64,000 bases of DNA from UBA7477 sp045602925 (GTDB taxonomy: Bacteria > Bacillota > Clostridia > Oscillospirales > Ruminococcaceae). Every line of letters begins with the position of its first letter. Positions within the stretch are counted from its first letter, which is position 1. Position numbers and translations under genes: made by a program. Where the stretch lies: positions 1-64,000 of the forward strand of contig JAZSCN010000031.1 of the NCBI GenBank assembly GCA_045602925.1, read 5' to 3'. The notes under the pieces are model-generated. The model was not told where the DNA came from and did no database searches. It saw only the letters and a list, made by a program, of their open reading frames with translations. Below, in pieces: positions 33,709-43,024 of the stretch.

Positions 33709-34891
33709 AACCTGTCACTCCTTTCTTTACAGCGTCAAGAAGTGCTTCAACCTTGTCGCACTTTTCCCAAGCTACGTTAAGGTCCTCTCTGCCCATGTGA
33801 CCATAAGCAGCAAGCTCCTTGTACTGTGGACGACGAAGCTTTAATGTGTCAATGATAGCAGCAGGTCTTAGGTCAAATACCTTGCCGATAGCCTCGCTGA
33901 GCTTTTCGTCAGATACAGTACCTGTGCCGAAGGTGTCAACCATTACCGATACAGGATGTGCAACACCGATTGCGTAAGCAATCTGAATTTCACACTTTGT
34001 AGCAAGCTTTGCAGCAACAATGTTCTTAGCAACATATCTTGCAGCGTAAGCCGCACTTCTGTCTACTTTTGTAGGGTCCTTGCCGGAGAATGCTCCACCA
34101 CCGTGACGAGCATATCCACCGTAGGTGTCAACAATAATCTTTCTGCCGGTAAGTCCGCTGTCTCCCTGTGGGCCACCAACAACAAATCTGCCTGTAGGAT
34201 TTACAAAATATCTTGTGTCGTCAATAAGCTCCTTAGGAATTACAGCAAGAATAACATTGTTTATAATGTCCTCACGAATCTGTTCGAGTGTAACATCCTC
34301 GCTGTGCTGAGATGAAACAACAACAGTATCAACTCTCTTAGGCTTTCCGTCAGCGTATTCAACAGTAACCTGAGCTTTTCCGTCAGGGCGAAGATAAGGG
34401 AGAGTGCCGTTCTTTCTGACTTCAGTGAGCCTTCTTGTAAGCTTGTGAGAAAGTGAAATAGCAAGTGGCATAAGCTCCGGTGTCTCGTCACAAGCATAGC
34501 CGAACATCATGCCTTGGTCGCCCGCACCTGTGTCATATGCGTTTTCTTCTCTGCCCTCAAGAGCATTGTCAACACCCATAGCAATGTCAGGTGACTGCTT
34601 GTCAAGTGTAGTGATAACTGAGCAGGTGTTGCAGTCAAAGCCGTAAAGAGCATTATCATAGCCGATTTCTCTGACTGTCTCTCTTGCAATAGCAGGAATG
34701 TCAACAATAGCTTTAGAGGTGATTTCACCCATAATCATAATCATGCCCGTTGTAGTTGTCGTCTCGCAAGCAACTCTCGACATAGGGTCTTGAGCAAGCA
34801 TTGCATCAAGTACAGCATCAGAAATCTTGTCGCAGATTTTATCAGGATGTCCCTCTGTAACAGATTCCGATGTAAATACATACTTTGCCAT
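33686..34891 (-). CDS. metK: S-adenosylmethionine synthetase
   Basis: Makes S-adenosylmethionine from ATP and methionine. 401 residues, full length: FTSESVTEGHPDKICDKISD, the GAGDQGMMFGYA P-loop-like hexapeptide region, GGPQGDSGLTGRKIIVDTYGG, and GGGAFSGKDPTKVDRSAAYA. AAAGGAGG ribosome site on the minus strand. Controlled by the S-box riboswitch at 34983-35080 and the promoter at 35117-35145. A small unknown gene overlaps its 3' end. Confidence 0.98.
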   Translation of the reverse strand: MAKYVFTSESVTEGHPDKICDKISDAVLDAMLAQDPMSRVACETTTTTGMIMIMGEITSKAIVDIPAIARETVREIGYDNALYGFDCNTCSVITTLDKQSPDIAMGVDNALEGREENAYDTGAGDQGMMFGYACDETPELMPLAISLSHKLTRRLTEVRKNGTLPYLRPDGKAQVTVEYADGKPKRVDTVVVSSQHSEDVTLEQIREDIINNVILAVIPKELIDDTRYFVNPTGRFVVGGPQGDSGLTGRKIIVDTYGGYARHGGGAFSGKDPTKVDRSAAYAARYVAKNIVAAKLATKCEIQIAYAIGVAHPVSVMVDTFGTGTVSDEKLSEAIGKVFDLRPAAIIDTLKLRRPQYKELAAYGHMGREDLNVAWEKCDKVEALLDAVKKGVTGYATYRAL

Positions 34892-34940
34892 ATAATTTTA
34901 ACCTCCTTTGCACCATTGGTGCGAGTGAAAATTTGCAAAT

Positions 34941-34968
34941 AAAAAACGCTTCTCCTTAACGAGAAACG
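34941..34968 (-). terminator. terminator of the S-box riboswitch
   Basis: On the minus strand CGTTTCTC (34968-34961) pairs with GAGAAGCG (34954-34947), followed by TTTTTT (34946-34941). It lies between the aptamer and metK and is the off-state expression platform. Confidence 0.88.
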
Positions 34969-34982
34969 CCCGAGTAAAATAA

Positions 34983-35080
34983 TTCTCATCTCTCGGACAC
35001 AGCCGCAGGAATTAGCACCTTTACTAAAAAGTCAGGTTGCCGGGCTTCATAGGACCTGTTCCTCCACCACTCTTGATAAG
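34983..35080 (-). ncRNA. SAM-I (S-box) riboswitch
   Basis: On the minus strand the conserved S-box blocks appear in order: CTTATCAAGAGTGGTGGAGG, CAGGTCCTATGAAGCCCGGC AACC, GGTGCTAATTCC and GAGAGATGAG, with P1 closed by the outer CTTATC and GATGAG arms. It controls metK and the gene after it; binding of SAM should allow the terminator at 34941-34968. Confidence 0.97.
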
Positions 35081-35116
35081 ATTATTAAGTTTTAGCATTA
35101 TCTATCCGCAAGCTAA

Positions 35117-35145
35117 ATTATACAATAGTTTTGTGCGTTTGTCAA
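35117..35145 (-). promoter_or_regulatory. consensus promoter for the metK leader
   Basis: Minus strand TTGACA (35145-35140) and TATAAT (35122-35117), spacer 17 bases; it starts just upstream of the riboswitch. It is back to back with the secA promoter at 35169. Confidence 0.9.
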
Positions 35146-35168
35146 CACCTTTGTGCAAATGAATTTGC

Positions 35169-35197
35169 TTGACTTTCTATGCCGGCTGTGTTATAAT
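35169..35197 (+). promoter_or_regulatory. sigma-A promoter for secA
   Basis: TTGACT (35169-35174) and TATAAT (35192-35197), spacer 17 bases, about 75 bases before the ATG. Confidence 0.85.
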
Positions 35198-35271
35198 ATA
35201 TGCTGTATTGTTATATTTATTTGCTAGTATTATGACATCATTACTTGGATATATAAAGGTGGTTAAAATTA

Positions 35272-37992
35272 ATGGGATTATTCGATAAACTATTTGGTAG
35301 CTACAGTAAAAAAGAGCTTGCCAGAATCGAGCCTATCAAGAATAAGGTCTTAGAGCTTGAAGAAAAGTACGCCCCAATGAGCGATACCGAACTCAAGCAG
35401 CAGACCAAGATTCTTATGGAAAGAGTCGCAGAGGGCGAAACCCTCAATGATATTACAACAGAAGCACTCGCAGTTTGTAGAGAAGCTGCATGGAGAGTCC
35501 TTGGCAAGAAGCCGTTCCCTGTGCAGATTATCGGTGCTATCGTTCTCCATCAGGGCAGAATTGCCGAAATGAGAACAGGTGAAGGTAAGACTCTCGTAGC
35601 TTGCCTCGTAGCATACCTTAATGCACTCGACGGCAAGGGCGTCCACGTCGTTACTGTTAACGACTACCTCGCTAAGTTCCAGTCTGAAGAAATGGGCAAG
35701 GTATTCAGATTCCTCGGACTCACAATCGGCTGTGTCATCAATGGTATGAACAACGACGAGAGAAGAAAAGCCTATGCAGCTGATATTACCTATGGTACAA
35801 ATAACGAATTCGGCTTTGACTATCTCCGTGATAACATGGTTATCTATAAGAAGGATAGAGTTCAAAGAGGCCATAGCTTTGCAGTAGTCGACGAAGTTGA
35901 CTCAATCCTCATCGACGAAGCAAGAACTCCGCTTATCATTTCCGGGCAGGGCGATAAGTCATCTCAGCTCTATGTGCTTGCCGATAAGTTTGCAAAGTCT
36001 CTAAAGCAGATTAAGGTTGTCGAAACCGATAATAAAGCAGATAACGACCAGCTCGACGGCGACTATATCGTCGACGAAAAAGCTAGAACTGCTACTTTGA
36101 CAAAATCAGGCGTAGCTAAGGCAGAAAGAGCATTCAATGTCCAGAATCTTATGGATGCCGAGAACCTTACACTTTTACACCATATCAACCAGGCTATCAA
36201 GGCTAACGGTACAATGAGAAATGATATCGACTACGTCGTTAAGGACGGAGAAGTATTAATCGTTGACGAGTTTACCGGAAGAATTATGCAGGGTAGACGT
36301 TTCAATGACGGTCTCCACCAGGCTATCGAAGCTAAGGAAGGCGTAAAGGTTGCCAGAGAATCTAAGACAATCGCTACAATTACCTACCAGAACTACTTTA
36401 GACTCTATGATAAGCTCTCAGGTATGACAGGTACTGCCCTTACCGAAGAGGACGAATTCAGAGAGATTTATAAGCTCGACGTTATCGAGGTTCCTACTAA
36501 CAGACCTGTTATCAGACAGGACCATACCGACGTTGTGTTCAAGACAGAAAAGGGCAAGTTCAATGCTGTTATCGAACAGATAATCGAATGTAACAAGAAG
36601 GGACAGCCGGTTCTCGTCGGTACAGTTTCTATCGAAAAGTCCGAGTATCTCTCTAGACTTCTTAAGAATAAGGGAGTTAAGCATAACGTACTTAATGCAA
36701 AGCATCACGATAAGGAAGCTGAAATCGTCGCTCAGGCAGGTAAGCTCGGAGCTGTTACTATCGCTACAAATATGGCAGGTCGTGGTACCGACATTCTCCT
36801 CGGCGGTAATGCTGAGTTCTTGTCAAAGCACGAAATGCGTAGACGTGATATCCCAGAAGAAATCATCAATGAAGCTGTCGGTTATGCCGATACCGATGAC
36901 GAAGAGATTTTAAAGGCCAGAGAGCTCTATAGAGAGCTGTTCTCTAAGTTCAGCGAAGAGGTTAATGAAAAGGCTGTCGAAGTCAGAGAAGCAGGTGGCC
37001 TGTTCATAATCGGTACCGAGCGTCATGAGTCAAGACGTATCGATAACCAGCTCAGAGGCCGTGCAGGCCGTCAGGGCGACCCTGGTGAAAGCCGCTTCTA
37101 TCTCTCCCTCGAAGACGACCTTATGAGAATCTTCGGCGGCGATAGAATTACAAGCATTATGAATACCCTTAAGGTAGACGAGAATATGCCTATCGAAAGT
37201 GGTATGCTCACCAGAATTATCGCTTCTTCACAGAAGAAGGTAGAAGGTAAGAACTTCAATATCAGAAAGAACGTTCTTAACTACGACGACGTTATGAATA
37301 AGCAGCGTGAGATTATCTACAGCCAGCGTTCACAGGTTCTCGACGGTAATGATATCCACGATTACATCCTTAAGATGATTAAGGACTTTATTGAAAATAA
37401 CGTCAACCTCTACCTCATAGACGAGGAAGTCCACGACGATTGGAACCTCGACGGACTTCGTGAATTCTTCGCAGGTCTTATTACAGAAGAGTCCGACTTT
37501 AGATATACTCCTCAGGAACTCGAAGATGTATCTAAGTCAGATATCCTCAATATGCTCACAGACAGAGCACTCGAAAAGTACGCTAAGCGTGAGGAAGAGC
37601 TTTCTCCTGCACTCTTGAGAGAACTCGAAAGAGTAATTCTCTTAAAGGTTGTAGACCAGAAGTGGATGGCACATATCGACGATATGGATGAGCTCAAGAA
37701 GGGTATCTCACTTCGTTCCTTCGGACAGCATAACCCTGTTGTAGAGTACCGTGTAGAAGGCTTCGATATGTTTGACGCAATGGTAGCTTCAATTTGTGAG
37801 GATACAGTAAGAACACTCTTTACTATTCAGGTCAAGAGAAGCGAAAACGCTCCTAAGCGTGAGCAGGTTCTTAAGGAAAGCGCACCTAAGGCAGTTACCA
37901 GAAAGGTAACCGATAAGGTCGGACCTAATGACCCATGCCCATGCGGAAGCGGCAAGAAGTACAAGAAGTGCTGCGGCGCCAAAGAGGTATAA
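35272..37992 (+). CDS. secA: protein translocase ATPase SecA
   Basis: Motor of the Sec pathway that drives secretory proteins through SecYEG. 906 residues. Visible features: MRTGEGKTLVACL (Walker A, near residue 102), VTVNDYLAKFQ, GFDYLRDNMV, VVDEVDSILIDEARTPLIIS (Walker B), TNMAGRGTDILLGG and GTERHESRRIDNQLRGRAGRQGD (motif VI), and the C-terminal SEC-C zinc motif DPCPCGSGKKYKKCCG. AAGGTGG site before the ATG. It is a single-gene unit between its promoter and the terminator at 38013. Confidence 0.98.
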   Translation: MGLFDKLFGSYSKKELARIEPIKNKVLELEEKYAPMSDTELKQQTKILMERVAEGETLNDITTEALAVCREAAWRVLGKKPFPVQIIGAIVLHQGRIAEMRTGEGKTLVACLVAYLNALDGKGVHVVTVNDYLAKFQSEEMGKVFRFLGLTIGCVINGMNNDERRKAYAADITYGTNNEFGFDYLRDNMVIYKKDRVQRGHSFAVVDEVDSILIDEARTPLIISGQGDKSSQLYVLADKFAKSLKQIKVVETDNKADNDQLDGDYIVDEKARTATLTKSGVAKAERAFNVQNLMDAENLTLLHHINQAIKANGTMRNDIDYVVKDGEVLIVDEFTGRIMQGRRFNDGLHQAIEAKEGVKVARESKTIATITYQNYFRLYDKLSGMTGTALTEEDEFREIYKLDVIEVPTNRPVIRQDHTDVVFKTEKGKFNAVIEQIIECNKKGQPVLVGTVSIEKSEYLSRLLKNKGVKHNVLNAKHHDKEAEIVAQAGKLGAVTIATNMAGRGTDILLGGNAEFLSKHEMRRRDIPEEIINEAVGYADTDDEEILKARELYRELFSKFSEEVNEKAVEVREAGGLFIIGTERHESRRIDNQLRGRAGRQGDPGESRFYLSLEDDLMRIFGGDRITSIMNTLKVDENMPIESGMLTRIIASSQKKVEGKNFNIRKNVLNYDDVMNKQREIIYSQRSQVLDGNDIHDYILKMIKDFIENNVNLYLIDEEVHDDWNLDGLREFFAGLITEESDFRYTPQELEDVSKSDILNMLTDRALEKYAKREEELSPALLRELERVILLKVVDQKWMAHIDDMDELKKGISLRSFGQHNPVVEYRVEGFDMFDAMVASICEDTVRTLFTIQVKRSENAPKREQVLKESAPKAVTRKVTDKVGPNDPCPCGSGKKYKKCCGAKEV

Positions 37993-38012
37993 TAACCCAT
38001 AAAAATACAATT

Positions 38013-38041
38013 ACAGGACGGAATAAACTCCGTCCTGTTTT
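38013..38041 (+). terminator. intrinsic terminator after secA
   Basis: ACAGGACGGA (38013-38022) pairs with TCCGTCCTGT (38029-38038), a 10-bp stem, followed by only three further T residues. Confidence 0.75.
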
Positions 38042-38104
38042 GAGGTAAGGACGAAGTAAACGTTATCATAAAAGAAAATTATATTAGAATAAGGAGTTTT
38101 TATT

Positions 38105-39373
38105 ATGACAGCATTCAAGCCAGCAAATATTTTATTACCAAAGCAGGGAACCGATATGTCCAAGTGGGCAGTAGTAGCCTGCGACCAGTATACAAGCGAG
38201 CCTGCATATTGGGATGAAACAGAAAAAATTGTGGGAAATGCACCTTCTGCACTCAGAGTAACTCTTCCTGAAATCTATCTTGAAAAGGAAGGCGTTGAGG
38301 AAAGAATTTCTAAAATTCAGAGCACAATGAAGGATTACCTCGCAAACGACTTCTTTGATGAGTATAAGGACGCAATATTCTATATCGAAAGAAAGCAGGA
38401 CGACGGCAAGGTAAGAGCCGGTATCGTCGGCGCAATCGACCTCGAAATGTACGACTACCGTAAGGGCTCTACATCACAGGTAAGAGCTACCGAAGCTACT
38501 GTTGTAGAAAGAATTCCACCTAGAATTAAGGTTAGACAGGGTGCACCGGTCGAGCTCCCACATATTATGATTCTGATTGATGACGATATGAAAACCGTTA
38601 TCGAGCCACTTGAGAACGTAAAGAATAGTCTTACTAAGGTATATGACTTCTCACTTATGCAAAAGGGCGGAGAAATAAAGGGCTGGCTCCTTGGCGATAA
38701 GGAAAAGAACGAGGTGCTTTCTGCCCTCGATAAGCTCGCTGACCTTCATAGCTTCAATAAGAAGTATAATCTTAACGAGGATAGCGTTCTCCTATATGCT
38801 ATGGGCGACGGAAATCATTCTCTCGCTACTGCTAAGGAATTCTACGAACAGCTCAAGGCACAGAACCCTGGCGTAGACCTCTCAAATCACCCAGCAAGAT
38901 ATGCCCTCGTAGAGATTGTTAACCTTCATTCATCGGCACTCGAGTTTGAAGCAATACACAGAATCGTTACCGAAGTTGACAGAGATAAGCTTATGAGCGT
39001 GCTTGCTGAAAAGCTCGAGCTTTGTGAAGAGGAAGTCGAAAACGCACAGTGCTTCGATGTCGTAACAGACGGCGTTTCTAAGAAGTACTATGTAAAGAAC
39101 GAACTCTCTAAGCTTACAGTAGGCTCTCTCCAGCTCGTGGTCGACGAGTATATTAAGGAAAACGGCGGAAAGATTGACTATATCCACGGTATAGAGGTTA
39201 TCGAAAATCTCTCTAAGGATAATAACAGCCTCGGCTTTGTCCTCCCTGATATGCAAAAGTCAGAGCTCTTCCCAACAGTTATCTGCGACGGTGCCCTACC
39301 AAGAAAGACCTTCTCAATGGGACACGCTTGGGATAAGCGTTACTATGTAGAGGCTAGAAGGATTACACTCTAA
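38105..39373 (+). CDS. DUF1015-family protein
   Basis: 422 residues of the DUF1015 family, whose biochemical role is not settled. Landmarks: ANILLPKQGTDMSKWAVVAC near the N-terminus, YIERKQDDGKVRAGIVGAID and the strongly conserved YAMGDGNHSLATAKEFYE (His-containing) motif. Cytoplasmic; no signal or membrane segment. ATAAGGAG site. Its TAA shares a base with the ATG of the HAD gene, so the two are translationally coupled. No clear promoter seen in the 63 bases after the secA terminator. Confidence 0.88.
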   Translation: MTAFKPANILLPKQGTDMSKWAVVACDQYTSEPAYWDETEKIVGNAPSALRVTLPEIYLEKEGVEERISKIQSTMKDYLANDFFDEYKDAIFYIERKQDDGKVRAGIVGAIDLEMYDYRKGSTSQVRATEATVVERIPPRIKVRQGAPVELPHIMILIDDDMKTVIEPLENVKNSLTKVYDFSLMQKGGEIKGWLLGDKEKNEVLSALDKLADLHSFNKKYNLNEDSVLLYAMGDGNHSLATAKEFYEQLKAQNPGVDLSNHPARYALVEIVNLHSSALEFEAIHRIVTEVDRDKLMSVLAEKLELCEEEVENAQCFDVVTDGVSKKYYVKNELSKLTVGSLQLVVDEYIKENGGKIDYIHGIEVIENLSKDNNSLGFVLPDMQKSELFPTVICDGALPRKTFSMGHAWDKRYYVEARRITL

Positions 39374-40026
39374 TGAAGTATAAATATCTGCTTTTTGACC
39401 TCGACGGAACTCTCGTTAATACCGAGGAGGGAATAGTTAATTGCGTTATTCACGCCCTCTCCGGTATGGGAATTACCGTAAGCGACAAAACAGTGCTAAG
39501 ATGCTTTATCGGGCCCCCTATTTATGAGTCGTTTGAAAAGTTTTGCAATATAGATAAGGAAGAAGCAAAGAAAGCTGTAGCCGTCTATAGAGAACGCTAT
39601 AAAACACTCGGCGTGTACGAATGTACAGCCTATGAGGGAATCGCCGATACATTAAAGATACTGAAGAATAAAGGCTATGTGCTCGGCGTGGCAACCTCGA
39701 AGCCTGAGGTGTTTGCAAATAAAATCTTAGAAAAAGAAAAGCTCTCACAGTATTTTGATTGTGTAACAGGTGCAACGCTCGACGGAACACGTGATGCAAA
39801 AACACTCGTTATAAAAGAAGCTTTAAAGAGAATGAATATCAAAAGTGACGAGCTTGACTCTGTCTTGATGATAGGTGACAGACTCCACGATATAATCGGC
39901 GCAAAGGAGTGTGGCATAGACTGTATGGGCGTTCGCTACGGATTTGCTAAGGAAGGCGAGCTCACACAGTATGGCGCCAATATCATCGTCGATACAACAA
40001 AGGAAATTGCTATAATGCTTGATTAA
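39373..40026 (+). CDS. HAD-family hydrolase, phosphoglycolate phosphatase-like
   Basis: 217 residues. Motif I is LLFDLDGTLVNTEEG with the nucleophilic Asp, a helical cap domain follows, motif II is GVATSKPE, and motif IV is MIGDRLHDIIGAKECG. These are the marks of the Gph/PpaX group of small-phosphoester phosphatases; the substrate is not readable from sequence. The start overlaps the upstream stop (TAATG). The sugar epimerase gene begins 13 bases later, so it may act on sugar phosphates. Confidence 0.87.
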   Translation: MKYKYLLFDLDGTLVNTEEGIVNCVIHALSGMGITVSDKTVLRCFIGPPIYESFEKFCNIDKEEAKKAVAVYRERYKTLGVYECTAYEGIADTLKILKNKGYVLGVATSKPEVFANKILEKEKLSQYFDCVTGATLDGTRDAKTLVIKEALKRMNIKSDELDSVLMIGDRLHDIIGAKECGIDCMGVRYGFAKEGELTQYGANIIVDTTKEIAIMLD

Positions 40027-40039
40027 AAGGAGTAATAGT

Positions 40040-41200
40040 ATGCTTTACGAAAGATGCAGGAAAATTCTTTTAGAAAATATCATTCCGTTCTGGTCAAAGC
40101 TTGAGGATAAGGAAAATGGTGGATTTTACGGCTTTATGGATTTTGACTTAAATCTCGATAAAAAAGCCGATAAGGGCGTTATATTACATAACAGAATCCT
40201 CTGGTTCTATTCTATGTGCTATAAGCTTGTAGGTGGCCAGGAGAATAAACGCCTCGCAATGCACGCCTATGAGTTCGTCAAGAATAATTGTATCGACTAT
40301 GAAATGGGTGGCGTGTATTGGTCGCTCGATTATAAGGGTAATCCAAAGGATACAATGAAGCACACATATAACTGCGCATTCGCTATCTATGCCCTCTCTG
40401 CCTATTATAACAGCATAGGCGACGTCGAGGCGCTGGAACTCGCAAGAAAGCTCTTTAACGATGTGGAAGGCAATGTCCTTGACGATTACGGATATGGAGA
40501 AGCCTTCTCTCGTGAATGGAGTGCTATCGCTAACGATGCACTTTCTGAAAACGGAATTATGGCAGATAAGACAATGAATGCTATCTTGCACCTTATCGAA
40601 GCCTATACCGAACTCTATAAGGCAAGCCCCGATGAGAAGGTTGCCGATAGACTTAAGTTCCTGCTCTCACAGATGAGCGAAATTGTCTATAATAAAGAAA
40701 CCGACGCACTCAGAGTGTTCTTCAATACAAAACTTGAGCCAATCGGCAATGTGCATTCGTATGGCCACGATATCGAGGCAAGCTGGCTTTGTGACCTCGC
40801 GTGCGAGACACTCGGCGATAATGAGCTTAAAGAAAAGTTTGCTGAAATCGACCTTAGAATTTGTAGGAATATCGAGAAGCTCGCATTCCACGGTGGAGCA
40901 CTCTATAACGAAAGCGACAAGGGAGTAGTCGATAAAAAACGTGTCTGGTGGGTCCAGGCAGAAGCCGTTGTCGGATATTATAACGCCTACGAGCATAGCA
41001 GCGATGAGCATTTTATCACAATATGCGATACCGTCTTGGACTATATCGAAAATGTAACAACCGATAAACGCTGTGGCGAATGGTTCTCAGAGGTTAGCTT
41101 TGAGGGCGTTCCCGATAGAAATAAAGAAATGGTCGGTCCATGGAAGTGCCCGTACCATAACGGCAGAATGTGTCTTGAGATTATTCGTAGAATGGGATAA
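40040..41200 (+). CDS. cellobiose 2-epimerase
   Basis: Epimerises the reducing glucose of cellobiose to mannose (giving glucosyl-mannose), feeding mannosylglucose phosphorylase routes. 386 residues, close to the 389 of the Ruminococcus albus enzyme. The (alpha/alpha)6-barrel family residues are visible: TYNCAFAIYALSAYY, SYGHDIEASWLCDLA (His), WWVQAEAVVGYYNAYE and the catalytic-type WKCPYHNGRMCLEI (His). It could instead be an N-acylglucosamine 2-epimerase, but the GHDIEASWL and CPYHNGR segments favour cellobiose epimerase. ATG at 40040 behind AAAAGGAG; the longer frame from 40019 overlapping the HAD gene is rejected. A GH5 cellulase lies immediately downstream. Confidence 0.9.
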   Translation: MLYERCRKILLENIIPFWSKLEDKENGGFYGFMDFDLNLDKKADKGVILHNRILWFYSMCYKLVGGQENKRLAMHAYEFVKNNCIDYEMGGVYWSLDYKGNPKDTMKHTYNCAFAIYALSAYYNSIGDVEALELARKLFNDVEGNVLDDYGYGEAFSREWSAIANDALSENGIMADKTMNAILHLIEAYTELYKASPDEKVADRLKFLLSQMSEIVYNKETDALRVFFNTKLEPIGNVHSYGHDIEASWLCDLACETLGDNELKEKFAEIDLRICRNIEKLAFHGGALYNESDKGVVDKKRVWWVQAEAVVGYYNAYEHSSDEHFITICDTVLDYIENVTTDKRCGEWFSEVSFEGVPDRNKEMVGPWKCPYHNGRMCLEIIRRMG

Positions 41201-41224
41201 GCTAGCTTGAAAGGAGTAAGTATT

Positions 41225-42391
41225 ATGAAGTTCAATAAGCTTTTGTCATTGTTATTATCAGCAGTATTTTGTCTTACAATGCTTACAGCCTGCGATTCAG
41301 CAGACAGTAGTACAGCAGCTTCTTCACAGACCGAGAATAGCAGTAGCATTTCTCCCGGCGATACATTACAAGAAATCCGTGATATTCCATCATCCGAGCT
41401 TGTCAAGGAAATGAAAACCGGCTGGAATCTCGGTAATACAATGGATGCAACCGGCAATCCATCTGTCGGTGCAGAAACTCAATGGCAACCAACCCTTACA
41501 TCTATACAGCTTATAACTTTCCTTAAGGATAGTGGCTTCAATGTGCTCCGTGTCCCTGTAAGCTGGGGCGAGCATATGGACGAGAACTATAAGGTCGACG
41601 AGGCATGGATGAACAGAGTCCGTGAGATTGTCGATTACGGTATAGCAAACGATATGTTCGTTATCTTAAACACTCACCACGAGGAATGGTACTTCCCATC
41701 AGAAGAAAATAAAGCCCAGGATTTAGAGCAGCTCAAAGCACTCTGGGGCCAGATTGCCGAGGAGTTTAAAAACTATGACGAGCACCTTATATTCGAAGGA
41801 CTGAATGAGCCAAGACAAAGAGGTACAGCTAACGAGTGGAACGGTGGTAACGACGAGGGCAGAAGAATCGTAAATGAGTACGCAAAGGCATTCTATGAAA
41901 CTGTCAGAAACAGTGGAGGTAATAACGCTAAGCGCCACCTTATGATTACAGGCTATGCTGCTTCTTCAAACAGAATCACTATGAGCCAAATCTGGCTTCC
42001 TGAAAACGACGATAAAGTAATCGTCTCTGTCCACGCTTATCTGCCTTATTCGTTTGCTCTTGATACAAAGGGAACAGATGTCTTTGATGATACAAATAAG
42101 GGCGAAATCGATAACCTCTTTATTAATCTCTATGACATCTTTACAAGTAAGGGTATACCTGTTATTATAGGCGAGTACGGTAGCGTTAATAAGCAAAATC
42201 TCGAGGAAAGAATCGAGTGCGTTACATACTATCTCGAAAAGGCTAAGGAGCAAAATATCCCTTGTATATGGTGGGATAATAACGCCGTAGTCGGTGCAGG
42301 CGAAAACTTCGGTATAGTAACAAGAGATTTCCCTTGCGAGTTTAGATTCGTCGGACTTATTGAAGCTATTATGGCTGTGTACGAGGATTAG
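41225..42391 (+). CDS. GH5 endoglucanase lipoprotein
   Basis: 388 residues. A lipoprotein signal ends in LTAC with Cys23, so the enzyme is fixed to the outer face of the membrane. A Ser-rich linker of about 25 residues follows, then a GH5 barrel: TGWNLGNTMDA, VLRVPVSWGEH, ILNTHHEEWYF, the acid/base Glu195 in IFEGLNEPRQRG and the nucleophile Glu317 in VIIGEYGSV. The WNLGNT start resembles subfamily GH5_4 (endo-beta-1,4-glucanases, xyloglucanases). No dockerin or carbohydrate-binding module is present. Start at 41225 after AAAGGAG, 24 bases after the cellobiose 2-epimerase, suggesting joint use of beta-1,4-glucans. Confidence 0.93.
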   Translation: MKFNKLLSLLLSAVFCLTMLTACDSADSSTAASSQTENSSSISPGDTLQEIRDIPSSELVKEMKTGWNLGNTMDATGNPSVGAETQWQPTLTSIQLITFLKDSGFNVLRVPVSWGEHMDENYKVDEAWMNRVREIVDYGIANDMFVILNTHHEEWYFPSEENKAQDLEQLKALWGQIAEEFKNYDEHLIFEGLNEPRQRGTANEWNGGNDEGRRIVNEYAKAFYETVRNSGGNNAKRHLMITGYAASSNRITMSQIWLPENDDKVIVSVHAYLPYSFALDTKGTDVFDDTNKGEIDNLFINLYDIFTSKGIPVIIGEYGSVNKQNLEERIECVTYYLEKAKEQNIPCIWWDNNAVVGAGENFGIVTRDFPCEFRFVGLIEAIMAVYED

Positions 42392-42395
42392 TAAA

Positions 42396-42890
42396 ATGCG
42401 TTTTAAGTATTGTCAGCAGTGTGGAAAAGAGCTTACACTCCGAGAAATCGGCGACGAAGGAATGATACCATATTGCGAAAGCTGTCAAAGACCATGGTTT
42501 GATGTGTTTTCAACATGCATTATATGCCTGCTGTGGGCAGACGAAAACACCTTCGCCCTGCTAAAACAGGATTACCTCAGCCGTGGGCACTACGTCTGCG
42601 TGTCAGGGTATGTAAAGCCCGGCGAAACTGCCGAGCAAGCAGCAATCCGTGAGGTCAAGGAAGAAGTCGGGCTCGACGCTATCAGAGCCGATTACCTCGG
42701 TAGCTGGTTCTATGATAAACGTGACCAGCTTATGCTTGGCTTTGCCGTCAAGATTCCAAAAGAGGAGTTTAAGCTGTCGTGTGAGGTCGATGATGCGCAG
42801 TGGTTTGACTTGCAAGGCGCAATAAAAGCTACCGAAGGTGCTAGAATATGCCAAAAGCTCATAAACGCCTTTCAGGAAAAAATAAAGTAA
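42396..42890 (+). CDS. NUDIX hydrolase with N-terminal zinc ribbon (NudC-like)
   Basis: 164 residues. An N-terminal zinc ribbon (CQQCGKEL...CESCQRPW) is followed by a NUDIX fold with the box GYVKPGETAEQAAIREVKEEVGL. Family members with this ribbon include NAD(H) diphosphatases, but the SQPWPFPxS signature of true NudC is replaced by GSWFYDKRDQLMLGF, so the substrate is uncertain. ATG at 42396, 5 bases after the GH5 gene stop. A terminator follows. Confidence 0.87.
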   Translation: MRFKYCQQCGKELTLREIGDEGMIPYCESCQRPWFDVFSTCIICLLWADENTFALLKQDYLSRGHYVCVSGYVKPGETAEQAAIREVKEEVGLDAIRADYLGSWFYDKRDQLMLGFAVKIPKEEFKLSCEVDDAQWFDLQGAIKATEGARICQKLINAFQEKIK

Positions 42891-42894
42891 CGAC

Positions 42895-42932
42895 AAGCAC
42901 GCAAGCTGTAATAGCGAGCGTGCTTTCTTATT
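42895..42932 (+). terminator. intrinsic terminator after the NUDIX gene
   Basis: AAGCACGC (42895-42902) pairs with GCGTGCTT (42918-42925), followed by TCTTATTT. It closes the run that starts at 38105. Confidence 0.78.
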
Positions 42933-42966
42933 TGCACCTGTGTATGCAAATTTATTCAAAAAACAC

Positions 42967-42995
42967 TTGACATTGTACTCCCTATGTGATATAAT
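42967..42995 (+). promoter_or_regulatory. consensus promoter for tRNA-Ser
   Basis: TTGACA (42967-42972), a 17-base spacer and TATAAT (42990-42995), about 30 bases before the mature tRNA 5' end. Confidence 0.9.
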
Positions 42996-43024
42996 TATAA
43001 AGCTTTATGAATGAGCATAGCTAC

